Shown piece after piece: positions 34,585 through 42,276 of a DNA stretch of 64,000 nt. The translations under genes and the position numbers were made by a program. How positions within the stretch are numbered: the first letter of the stretch is position 1; each line of letters begins with the position of its first letter. Source of the stretch: Actinomadura hallensis (lineage in GTDB: Bacteria > Actinomycetota > Actinomycetes > Streptosporangiales > Streptosporangiaceae); NCBI RefSeq assembly GCF_006716765.1, contig NZ_VFPO01000001.1:4836001-4900000 (forward strand), in the 5' to 3' direction. Under the pieces are notes generated by a model. That model saw only the letters and a program-made list of their open reading frames with translations. It searched no databases and was not told the origin of the DNA.

Positions 34585-34989
34585 CTAGACCTCCGGGATC
34601 TCCGGCATGACGGGCGAGCCGGGCGCCTCGCCCGGAGCCTCCTGCGTCGGGTGCGGGGCGGGCTGCTCGGGGACCGTGGGGACGATCGGCCGCACCGGCT
34701 CCGGCTCGCGGGGCGCGGAGTTGTACCACCACAGCGCGAACGAGATCGCGAACAGCACCACCACGGCGCCGATCAGCTGGAGCACCGCCCTGCGGTGGCT
34801 CGGCTCGCGGCGGCCGCGCCGCGGGGGACGCACGGCGCCGGCGCGCAGTGCGCGCCTGGCGGCGCGGCGGATGCGCCGCTGCTCGCGCCTGTCCGGCCGC
34901 CGGATCCGCTCCTCCGCGCTGGGCTCGGTGAACGCCGCGCCTCTGACGAAGTCGTCGTCGAACACGGTCTCGTCGAATTCTGCGGCCAT
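34585..34989 (-). CDS. Small single-span membrane protein under a KstR-type box
   Basis: A 134-residue protein. The N-terminal 70 residues are acidic then strongly basic (DRREQRRIRRAARRALRAG), residues about 72-95 form one transmembrane helix (LQLIGAVVVLFAISFALWWY), and the exterior tail is Pro/Glu-rich (EPVRPIVPTVPEQPAP). The ATG at 34989 follows GGAGAG. A perfect KstR consensus site lies 78 bp upstream at 35067, in the region divergent from cyp125, so it is probably co-regulated with steroid genes. I do not recognise its family. Confidence 0.75.
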   Translation of the reverse strand: MAAEFDETVFDDDFVRGAAFTEPSAEERIRRPDRREQRRIRRAARRALRAGAVRPPRRGRREPSHRRAVLQLIGAVVVLFAISFALWWYNSAPREPEPVRPIVPTVPEQPAPHPTQEAPGEAPGSPVMPEIPEV

Positions 34990-35066
34990 GGCGGATCTCT
35001 CCGGCACCCGGGGGCGGTCGCCGTCCAGGCTAGTCGACGCCGCGCCGGAACCAACCTCCGATGATC

Positions 35067-35080
35067 TAGAACCTGTTACA
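35067..35080. promoter_or_regulatory. KstR-type operator upstream of the membrane protein gene
   Basis: TAGAACCTGTTACA is an exact match to TnnAACnnGTTnnA. It faces the minus-strand gene at 34989 and lies 191 bp from the second box before cyp125. Confidence 0.8.
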
Positions 35081-35223
35081 TCCCCTGCCGCCGGGCCGCG
35101 TGACCAACCTCACCGGCCGTTCATCTTGAGATCGATCAAGGTTTCGTGGCAGGGGCACCCGATCCGCGTTCGCGCACGTGAACAGGCTTTCGACCTGCGG
35201 AGACGCACGGAAAGACCGCCGAT

Positions 35224-35238
35224 TAGACTTGAGTCTCA
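35224..35238. promoter_or_regulatory. AGACTnnAGTCT palindrome upstream of cyp125
   Basis: TAGACTTGAGTCTCA carries the palindrome AGACT-TG-AGTCT. The same core with longer arms lies before the tandem-P450 operon (42167-42184). In both places it sits just upstream of a KstR-type box, suggesting a second regulator. Confidence 0.6.
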
Positions 35239-35257
35239 TTTTCTCTTGATGTGGACA

Positions 35258-35271
35258 TGGAACGCGTTCTA
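35258..35271. promoter_or_regulatory. KstR-type operator upstream of cyp125
   Basis: TGGAACGCGTTCTA matches TnnAACnnGTTnnA exactly and ends 42 bp before the cyp125 start. A TTGATG element lies 15 nt before its TTCTAC half, so the box probably overlaps the -10 region. Confidence 0.85.
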
Positions 35272-35313
35272 CGGTGAGGGCGAGTTCGCGTCGCGTACCG
35301 GGAGGAACCGCCC

Positions 35314-36558
35314 ATGACCGCCACCGCACCGGAGACCCCCGTCCCCGCCGGATTCGACTTCAGCGACCCGGACCTGCTGGCCGAGCGCGTCCCCCTCGCC
35401 GAGTTCGCCCTGCTGCGCCGGACGGGCCGCCCCTGGTGGAACGCGCAGCCGCGCGGCCGCACCGGCTTCGACGACGACGGCTTCTGGGTGATCAGCAAGC
35501 ACGCCCACATCAAGGAGATCTCGCGCGACCACGAGCTGTTCTCGTCCAACGCCAACGGCGCGATCATCCGGTTCAACGAGTCGCTCGGCGCCGAGGAGCT
35601 GGACGTCCAGCGCCAGAACCTGCTGCTGCACATGGACCCGCCGCAGCACACCAAGCTGCGCCAGATCGTCTCCCGCGGCTTCACCCCCCGCGTGATCGGC
35701 CGGCTGCGCGACGCGCTGCAGGAGCGGGCGGAGCGGATCGTCGCCGAGGCCCGCCGCCGCGGCGGCGGGGGCGACTTCGTCACCGAGATCGCGGCCGAGC
35801 TGCCGCTGCAGGCCATCGCCGAGCTGATGGGCGTGCCGCAGGAGGACCGGCGGCGGCTGTTCGACTGGTCCAACCAGATGCTCGGCTACGACGACCCCGA
35901 CTACGACGCCGACCCCGCCTGCGCGGCCGCCGAGATCATCGGCTACGCCATGGAGCTGGCCGACCGGCGGCGCGCCTGCCCCGCCCACGACATCGTCACC
36001 AAGCTGGTCCAGGCCGACGTGGACGGGCGCGGCCTCACCGACGACGAGTTCGGCTACTTCACGATCCTGCTCGCCGTCGCGGGCAACGAGACGACCCGCA
36101 ACGCCATCTCCCACGGCATGATCGCGTTCATGGACGCGCCGGAGCAGTGGGAGCTGTACAAGGCCGAGCGTCCCGAGACCGCGGTGGACGAGATCGTCCG
36201 CTGGTCGACGCCGGTGACCGCGTTCCAGCGCACGGCCGTCCGCGACACCGAGCTCGGCGGCGTGGAGATCAGGGCGGGCGAGCGGGTGGCCATGTACTAC
36301 AGCTCCGCCAACTTCGACGAGGAGGTGTTCGACGACCCGGGCTCGTTCGACATCACCCGCTCCCCCAACCCCCACCTCGGGTTCGGCGGCACCGGGGCCC
36401 ACTACTGCATCGGCGCGAACCTGGCGCGCCTGGAGATCGGGCTGATGTTCGACGCGATCGCCGACCAGATGCCGAACATCAGGCGGGCCGGCGAGCCGCG
36501 GCGCCTGCGCTCCCCCTGGCTGAACGGGATCAAGGAGCTGCCCGTCCACTACGGGTGA
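35314..36558 (+). CDS. cyp125: Cytochrome P450 CYP125-type steroid C26-monooxygenase
   Basis: A 414-residue P450 that oxidises the terminal methyl of sterol side chains to the C26 alcohol and acid, starting side-chain degradation. It closely follows remembered M. tuberculosis CYP125A1: PAGFDFSDPDLLAERVPLAE, the FWVISKHAHIKEISRDHELF block, QNLLLHMDPPQHTKLR, the I-helix AVAGNETTRNAIS, the E-x-x-R in VDEIVRWSTP, and the haem loop FGGTGAHYCIGANLAR with Cys365. The ATG follows GGGAGG. It is preceded by a perfect KstR box and followed by fadA5, as in mycobacteria, where the two genes are neighbours. The redox partner may be the FdxD-like ferredoxin at 49137. Confidence 0.95.
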   Translation: MTATAPETPVPAGFDFSDPDLLAERVPLAEFALLRRTGRPWWNAQPRGRTGFDDDGFWVISKHAHIKEISRDHELFSSNANGAIIRFNESLGAEELDVQRQNLLLHMDPPQHTKLRQIVSRGFTPRVIGRLRDALQERAERIVAEARRRGGGGDFVTEIAAELPLQAIAELMGVPQEDRRRLFDWSNQMLGYDDPDYDADPACAAAEIIGYAMELADRRRACPAHDIVTKLVQADVDGRGLTDDEFGYFTILLAVAGNETTRNAISHGMIAFMDAPEQWELYKAERPETAVDEIVRWSTPVTAFQRTAVRDTELGGVEIRAGERVAMYYSSANFDEEVFDDPGSFDITRSPNPHLGFGGTGAHYCIGANLARLEIGLMFDAIADQMPNIRRAGEPRRLRSPWLNGIKELPVHYG

Positions 36559-36693
36559 TCCGCTTCTGCGGATGACCCACGGCCGCGGATGACCCACGGC
36601 CCGGCGGGACGACCGGCGGCCTCGCGCAGGCCCGCGGGGTCGTCCCGCCCGGGGCGGTCCTGCCCAGCGGGATGCGGCCTCCTCCCCGAAATC

Positions 36694-36707
36694 TAGAACG
36701 GGTTACA
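36694..36707. promoter_or_regulatory. KstR-type operator upstream of fadA5
   Basis: TAGAACGGGTTACA matches TnnAACnnGTTnnA exactly, 34 bp before the fadA5 ATG. A second degenerate GTTCTA half lies at 36724-36729, next to the ribosome-binding site AAGGAG. Confidence 0.85.
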
Positions 36708-36741
36708 GTTGAAGGCGAATCACGTTCTAGAAGGAGACCGC

Positions 36742-37899
36742 ATGGGTACCCCGGTGATCGTCGAGGCGGTGCGCACGCCGCTCGGAAAGCGCAACGGATG
36801 GCTGGCCGGCATGAAGGCGCAGGCCGTACTCGCACACGCGCTCAGCGCCGCCGTCGGACGCGCCGGGATCGACGCCGCCGAGGTGGAGCAGGTCTTCGCC
36901 GGCTGCGTCACGCAGGCGGGCGAGCAGGGCGGGCACGTCGGCCGCTACGCCTGGCTGTACGCGGGCCTGCCCTGGCAGACCGGCGTCACCACGATCGACG
37001 CCCAGTGCGGGTCCGCGCAGCAGGCCGTCCACCTCGCCGCGTCCCAGATCGCCGCCGGGGTGGTGGACGTCGCGATCGGCTGCGGCGTCGAGGTGATGAG
37101 CCGCGCGCCGCTCGGCAGCAACGTGATGCCCGCCAACCCCCGCCCGGACGACTGGTCGCTCGACATGCCGAACCAGTTCGAGGCCGCCGAGCGGATCGCC
37201 GCCCGCCGCGGCATCACCCGCGCCGACCTCGACGCGTTCGGCGCCCGCTCGCAGCAGCTCGCCGCCAAGGCGTGGGCCGACGGCCGCTTCGACCGCGAGA
37301 TCGCCCCCATCACCGCGCCCGTCCTGGACGCCGAGGGCAACGTGACCGGCGAGACCCGGGAGGTCACCCGCGACCAGGGCCTGCGCGAGACCACCGTCGA
37401 CGGCCTCGCCGCCCTCAGGCCGGTCCTGCCGGACGGCCTGCACACCGCGGGCACCTCGTCCCAGATCTCCGACGGCGCCGCCGCCGTCCTGCTCATGAGC
37501 GAGGAGAAGGCCAAGGCCCTCGGCCTGCGCCCCCGCGCCCGGATCAAGACCCAGGCGCTGGTCGGATCGGAGCCGTACTACCATCTGGACGGCCCGGTGC
37601 AGTCGACCGAGCGCGTCCTGCAGCGGTCCGGCATGACGATGAACGACATCGACATCACCGAGATCAACGAGGCGTTCGCATCGATCGTGCTGTCCTGGGC
37701 ATCGGTCCACAAGCCGGACATGGACAAGGTCAACGTGAACGGCGGCGCCATCGCCCTCGGCCACCCGGTCGGCGCGACCGGCTCCCGCCTCATCACGACC
37801 GCGCTCCACGAGCTGGAGCGCCGCGACGGCGAGACGGCCCTCGTCACGATGTGCTGCGGCGGCGCGCTGTCCACGGCGACCATCCTCGAACGGATCTGA
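36742..37899 (+). CDS. fadA5: Steroid 3-ketoacyl-CoA thiolase FadA5
   Basis: A 385-residue thiolase that cleaves the cholesterol side-chain 3-keto-CoA intermediates. Catalytic residues are Cys89 in DAQCGSAQQ, the His of GGAIALGHPVGATG and the Cys of MCCGGALSTATI. GTPVIVEAVRTPLGKRNGWL and VGSEPYYHLDGPVQST match FadA5 closely. The ATG follows AAGGAGACCGC. It lies 183 bp after cyp125 with its own KstR-type box, so it may be transcribed both from that promoter and by readthrough. Confidence 0.93.
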   Translation: MGTPVIVEAVRTPLGKRNGWLAGMKAQAVLAHALSAAVGRAGIDAAEVEQVFAGCVTQAGEQGGHVGRYAWLYAGLPWQTGVTTIDAQCGSAQQAVHLAASQIAAGVVDVAIGCGVEVMSRAPLGSNVMPANPRPDDWSLDMPNQFEAAERIAARRGITRADLDAFGARSQQLAAKAWADGRFDREIAPITAPVLDAEGNVTGETREVTRDQGLRETTVDGLAALRPVLPDGLHTAGTSSQISDGAAAVLLMSEEKAKALGLRPRARIKTQALVGSEPYYHLDGPVQSTERVLQRSGMTMNDIDITEINEAFASIVLSWASVHKPDMDKVNVNGGAIALGHPVGATGSRLITTALHELERRDGETALVTMCCGGALSTATILERI

Positions 37900-37971
37900 A
37901 CCCACCCGAAGCTCACGGCCCCGGCGCCACCGCCGGGGCCGCGTTCTGAACAGGCGCGAAAGGCGGTCTCC

Positions 37972-38958
37972 TTGCAGCCGGAACCCGAAGACCTCGGCGG
38001 CGGACTGTGGAGCGTTCCCGTCCCCATCCCGGACAACCCCCTCGCGTACACGCTCGTGTACGCGCTGGAAAGCCCGCAGGGTCCCGTCCTGATCGACGCG
38101 GGATGGCACCACGAGGACGCCTGGGCGGCCCTCCGCGACGGGCTCGGCACGTTCGGGATCGACGTCGCCGACGTCCACGGCGTGGTCGTCACCCACTACC
38201 ACCCCGACCACGCGGGCCTCGCCGGGCGGGTCCGGGAGACGTCCGGCGCCTGGATCGCGATGCACCACGCCGACGCCGAGATCGTCCGGCTGTTCCGCTC
38301 CGTCGGGCAGGGCGGCCGCCGCTCGTTCGAGCTGACCGCCCTGCGCCGCGCCGGGGCGTCCGAGTCGGAGCTGTCCCCGCCGCCGGACCGGCGGGTCGAC
38401 CCGCCCGCCGAGCCCGACCGCGAGCTGTCCGACGGCGACCTCGTCGACCTGCCGGGCCGCCGGCTGCGCGCCATCTGGACGCCCGGCCACTCCCCCGGCC
38501 ACATCTGCCTGCACCTGGAGGACGGCGACCGCATCTTCACCGGCGACCACGTCCTGCCGCGCATCACCCCGCACATCGGCCTGTACCCGTACGACATTCC
38601 GGACGTGGACCCGCTCAGCGACTTCCTCGGCTCGCTCGACAAGGTCTCCGCGATGACCGTGGACGAAGTGCTCCCGGCCCACCAGTACCGCTTCAACGGC
38701 CTGTCGGGCCGCGCCCAGGAGATCATCGAGCACCACGAGCGGCGCCTCGCCGAGGTGACGGCCCTGCTGTCGTCGCGGCCCACGACCCTGTGGGACATCA
38801 CGGCGGGCCTGACCTGGCGCAACCCCTGGTCGGAGATGTCGCAGTTCGCCCGCCGGATGGCCGCCGCCGAGGCCGCCGCCCACATCCGCACCCTGGAGAC
38901 GAGGGGGATCGCCCGCCGCGAGGGCGACGACGACCCCCTCCGCTACCGGCTGCGCTGA
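37972..38958 (+). CDS. MBL-fold metallo-hydrolase
   Basis: A 328-residue metallo-beta-lactamase-fold enzyme. The zinc motif is THYHPDHAG (residues 74-82). Downstream ligands are the His of WTPGHSPGHI, the Asp of FTGDHVLP and the His of VLPAHQYRF. A C-terminal winged-helix-like extension (residues about 255-328, EAAAHIRTLETRGIARREGD) resembles MBL thioesterase-like proteins with an HTH tail. The start is TTG at 37972. It follows fadA5 by 72 bp in the same direction and may be a steroid-acyl-CoA thioesterase or detoxifying hydrolase (inference). Confidence 0.85.
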   Translation: MQPEPEDLGGGLWSVPVPIPDNPLAYTLVYALESPQGPVLIDAGWHHEDAWAALRDGLGTFGIDVADVHGVVVTHYHPDHAGLAGRVRETSGAWIAMHHADAEIVRLFRSVGQGGRRSFELTALRRAGASESELSPPPDRRVDPPAEPDRELSDGDLVDLPGRRLRAIWTPGHSPGHICLHLEDGDRIFTGDHVLPRITPHIGLYPYDIPDVDPLSDFLGSLDKVSAMTVDEVLPAHQYRFNGLSGRAQEIIEHHERRLAEVTALLSSRPTTLWDITAGLTWRNPWSEMSQFARRMAAAEAAAHIRTLETRGIARREGDDDPLRYRLR

Positions 38959-39186
38959 CCCGCCGGCACCTCCCCGAGGGCCGGCCGGGGCCGGTCCCCG
39001 GCGCCCCGCGGCGACTGGCGGTCGTGCGCCGAGAGCGGGACCGCCTCGTCCTCACCTTGCAACTCGGTTTCCCGGCGGGCGGATCCGCGCGCCGCTCAAG
39101 ATCGTCCCACTGGCGGAAACCGTTTCACCGCCGTCTCCTCCGGGGGGGCGGACGCCGGTGTGCCCGGCGGCGAGCAGGAGGTGTGG

Positions 39187-42042
39187 ATGTCAGGCGCATG
39201 GCCCGGTCTGGACGAGGTGGCGGCGCGGGCGGCCGGCGACCCGCGGGGCGCGGCGGAGGAGGTGCTGGCGCTCGCGGAGACGCTCCCCGAGGAGTCGGCG
39301 CCGGAGTTCCTGGACCGCGCGGCGCGCGTCTTCGCGGCCCGGGGGCTGCCCGGCGAGGCGGGCCGCTTCTTCGGGCGGGCGCGCGAGCTGGAGGAGGCTC
39401 GCGCGCGGTCCCTCGGCCTGCCCCTCGTCGGCGAGGAGGCGCACCGGACGTTCGTGGAGCTCGCCCCGTCCGGGGCCGTGGGCGGGACGGAACTGTGCGG
39501 CCATCTGCGGCGGCTCGCGCAGCATCCGGAGCCGGGGACGGCGCACCGGTGGGCCCGCGAGGCGGTGTGCGCGGTCCTCGGCTCGGGCGTCGTCCCCGCC
39601 GACTTCGTGCCGGAGCTGGTGCGGGTCGCGTGGGCGGCCCGGCTCGACGAGAAGACCGAGAAGCGGTTCGTCGCCGACCGCCTGCTGCGGGAGGGGCTGA
39701 TGCCGCGCGCGCCGCTGCCGGTGTGGGCGGACCTGGAGATCGCGCTGCGCGATGCGGCCGCGGACGACGACGAGCTGTTCGACCTGTTGCTCGCCGCGCG
39801 CCCCGAACCCGGCCCGGACACCGCCCCCGAACTGCGCGCCAGGTACGAGCGCCGCTGGCGGCTGCTGGTCGGCCAGGCGGCCGGGGGACGGCCGCTGCCG
39901 CCCGGCTGGTACCGGTCCATCGGCCCGCTGCGCCTGGGCGACATGATGGGGCTGGCGTCGGACGCCGGGGACCGGCTGTTCCCGCGGCCGCCGTCGCCGT
40001 TCGACCCGGAGACGGACCCGGTCGCCCGCCGCGCCGACCCGCGCCCGCACCCGCTCGACCCGGCGCACGGGGAGCAGGCGCCGTCCTGGCACTCGAACGC
40101 CGACTTCCTGCTGGTCGCGAGGAAGATCGGGGAGGACCCGCGGGTCCGCCGCGACCTGGACGCCTTCGTCCGCGACCTCGGCCGGTACGACAACGTCGAC
40201 TACCCCTCCGCCGTGCGGAAGATGCTGAAGCGCGAGCCGATCCGCAGGGCGCTGGCGGAGCAGTTCGCGGAGTGGCGCGACGACTGCGCGGCCGGCGACC
40301 TCGACGGCCTGGCCTCGTCCCTGCCCCGGCTGGTGCCGATGGCCGAGGCGGTCGCGGGCTCCCGGCGGCTGCCGATGAGCCGGGACGCCTCGGGTACCGC
40401 CCTCGTCGACGGCGTCGCCGTCACGGACCCGGTGGAGGCGGCGTGGCGCGCGCTTCGGGCCGGGCTGCCCGAGGAGCTGCGGCCTCCGGGCTCCTGGGAC
40501 GACGCCTACAGCGTCGTCCTGCACGGCGATCTCCTCACGCTGGCCCTCAAGGACGGGCGCATCGAGGTGCACGGGCCCGGCGGTGTCGCGCACGAACGGG
40601 AACTGCCCTTCTTCGGGTACGAGCGCCGCTGGCTGACCTGGCCCGGCGCGCTCCTGCCGTGGTTCGACGGCACGGACCTGTACCTGTCGCGCGTGTTCCG
40701 CGGACGCGCGGAGACCTACCGCGTCGTCGGCGACGGCGATCTGGAACTGCCCGACGGCGAGCGCCTGCCCTGGCCGCGGAGCGCGCCGCAGGTCCCGGTG
40801 ACGTTCCCCGGCGCCGACGGGCCGGTGCTGGTGTCCCTGGACGGCGACGTCCTGCGCATGTTCGCGGACGGCCGGAGGGTCGCGCGGCGGCGGCCGTTCA
40901 CGGGCGTCCCGCCCGGCTTCTGGCCGCACCTCGCGCCCGTCGACCCGGACGGCTCGGCGGCGCTGCGGAGGCTGGAGCGCGACGCCGTCGCGGGACTCCT
41001 CGACGCGGCGCTCGCCGGCGAGCGGGTGCTGGACGGCGAACTGGCCCGCGTCCTGCCGGAGCTCACCGACGCGGGGCTCCGCGACACCGTCCGGACGCTG
41101 CTGGACCGGGCCGCCGGGCACCTGCGGGCCGCGCTGCGGCTCTGCGACGCGCTCGGGCGAGAGCGCCCCGCCGGGTCGCCCGGCCGGATCCGGAGCGTGA
41201 CCGGGCTGCGGGCGGGCAGGCACATCGACCAGGTGCCGGCCGTCCGCAGGCTCGCGGAGATGCTGGGCGAGGCGGCCGGGTCCGGCCCCGCTCCCGGCTC
41301 CCCGCGGCCGCTCGGCGAGGTCGAGCCGCCCGATGTGAACGATCTCCTGTTCGGCGTCCTGGGCGGCGCGGCGCTGCTGGCCGCGCGCCCGTGGACCCCG
41401 GAGTACCAGCGGCTGAAGGCCCGCGACCGGCTCGGCGCGTTCGGCGACACCCCGTGGGGCGACGGCAGCGGCCGGTGGCGCCGCCTGCCCTTCCGGCCGA
41501 CCGGCGAGTTCCCCTCCGGGCGGCTCTGGCGGACCCCGGGCGGCGCGATGATCACACTCGGGCGGTCCGCGATCGAGTTCGCCCCGGCCGGCGGGTTCCG
41601 GGACTTCGCCCTCCCCGGCTGGACCGAGGAGAGCCCGCCGCGGCCCCAGGGCTGGGGCGGCGCCGAACGCATCGCCCGGTTCCTGCGCCTGCTCGACGAG
41701 CGCGGTCCCGCGCCCTGCGACGTCTCGGCGGTTCGGCGCCTCGCCGAGCGCACCGGCCTGCCGGTGCACACGGCCGCGTCCGCCGCCTACGGGTTCCCGT
41801 TCACGCTGGGGAGGGAGAACGAGGCGGCGTCGCTGCCGCCGGAGGTCGCCGCGCTCTACCGCGACCCCGCGACCGGCGAGCTGCTGCGGCACGAGTCCTG
41901 GCATCTCGACGACGCGCTGCGCGAGGCGCTGATGCCGGACGAGCCGGAAGACCTGTGGACGGTCGGTCTCGCCGTGGACAAGGCCGTCGCGTGGTGGGAG
42001 CGGGAGGGGCGCCGCATCGCCTGGCCGGGGGCGGCCATCTGA
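39187..42042 (+). CDS. Large orphan protein of unknown function
   Basis: A 951-residue, apparently cytosolic protein with no signal peptide, membrane helix or motif I can name. Codon use is normal for the window, with strong GC at third positions. The N-terminal 130 residues look like a helical repeat (EEVLALAETLPEESAPEFLD, then RAARVFAARGLPGEAGRFFG), a TPR-like pattern. The middle (about 400-560) is rich in beta-strand-like segments with repeated W-x-G and DG turns, suggesting a propeller. The C-terminus is mixed. The ATG at 39187 has AGGAGG 5 nt upstream. It separates the cyp125/fadA5 group from the tandem-P450 operon, has no KstR-type box, and is preceded by a 228-bp gap with an AAACCGTTT element at 39112-39132. 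Confidence 0.8.
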   Translation: MSGAWPGLDEVAARAAGDPRGAAEEVLALAETLPEESAPEFLDRAARVFAARGLPGEAGRFFGRARELEEARARSLGLPLVGEEAHRTFVELAPSGAVGGTELCGHLRRLAQHPEPGTAHRWAREAVCAVLGSGVVPADFVPELVRVAWAARLDEKTEKRFVADRLLREGLMPRAPLPVWADLEIALRDAAADDDELFDLLLAARPEPGPDTAPELRARYERRWRLLVGQAAGGRPLPPGWYRSIGPLRLGDMMGLASDAGDRLFPRPPSPFDPETDPVARRADPRPHPLDPAHGEQAPSWHSNADFLLVARKIGEDPRVRRDLDAFVRDLGRYDNVDYPSAVRKMLKREPIRRALAEQFAEWRDDCAAGDLDGLASSLPRLVPMAEAVAGSRRLPMSRDASGTALVDGVAVTDPVEAAWRALRAGLPEELRPPGSWDDAYSVVLHGDLLTLALKDGRIEVHGPGGVAHERELPFFGYERRWLTWPGALLPWFDGTDLYLSRVFRGRAETYRVVGDGDLELPDGERLPWPRSAPQVPVTFPGADGPVLVSLDGDVLRMFADGRRVARRRPFTGVPPGFWPHLAPVDPDGSAALRRLERDAVAGLLDAALAGERVLDGELARVLPELTDAGLRDTVRTLLDRAAGHLRAALRLCDALGRERPAGSPGRIRSVTGLRAGRHIDQVPAVRRLAEMLGEAAGSGPAPGSPRPLGEVEPPDVNDLLFGVLGGAALLAARPWTPEYQRLKARDRLGAFGDTPWGDGSGRWRRLPFRPTGEFPSGRLWRTPGGAMITLGRSAIEFAPAGGFRDFALPGWTEESPPRPQGWGGAERIARFLRLLDERGPAPCDVSAVRRLAERTGLPVHTAASAAYGFPFTLGRENEAASLPPEVAALYRDPATGELLRHESWHLDDALREALMPDEPEDLWTVGLAVDKAVAWWEREGRRIAWPGAAI

Positions 42043-42166
42043 CCGTGCTCCCGCAGGCGCCCGCCTTCCGCGTCGCGCGGGGGGCGGGCGCTCGCGTTCG
42101 CGGCGGGGTGCGGTCCCGGGTGCGATGCCGGGTGCGATGCGGGTCACTCGGGCATCGCGACCCTTG

Positions 42167-42184
42167 ATGAGACTGGAGTCTCAT
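42167..42184. promoter_or_regulatory. ATGAGACT-GG-AGTCTCAT palindrome before tandem P450 operon
   Basis: Perfect 8-bp arms around GG, 3 bp upstream of a KstR-type box. The AGACTnnAGTCT core is shared with 35225-35237 before cyp125. It is probably the binding site of a second dimeric regulator. Confidence 0.7.
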
Positions 42185-42186
42185 GT

Positions 42187-42200
42187 TAGAACGTGTTCTA
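42187..42200. promoter_or_regulatory. KstR-type operator before the tandem P450/GT4 operon
   Basis: TAGAACGTGTTCTA is a perfect palindrome and an exact match to TnnAACnnGTTnnA. It lies 76 bp before the first P450 start, the only obvious promoter region for the five genes up to 48024. Confidence 0.88.
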
Positions 42201-42276
42201 GGTCTGCGGCCAAGCAAGCGCTCAGTTGAGGACCTCGTGGCCCTGTGTCTCCCGCCCCTGGACGAAGGGACTCCCC

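Noticed and set aside
36716..36729. Second KstR-type site immediately before the fadA5 ribosome-binding site
   Set aside because: Only the GTTCTA half matches; the AAC half and the outer T do not. It is kept only as a half-site note.
37972..38958. MBL-fold protein as a replacement for OleB
   Set aside because: It has a zinc-hydrolase motif rather than an alpha/beta hydrolase triad, is on the opposite strand 4 kb away and is linked to fadA5.
39190..42147. 985-residue open frame on the minus strand opposite the 951-residue gene
   Set aside because: It is the antisense shadow of a high-GC gene: Arg/Gly/Pro/Val-rich, no domain character, no ribosome site. The plus-strand frame has AGGAGG and normal composition.
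38007..42167. 1386-residue plus-strand open frame crossing the MBL gene and the orphan gene
   Set aside because: It is out of frame with both real genes, is dominated by Arg/Pro/Ala repeats, and spans an intergenic gap with an evident start signal for another frame.
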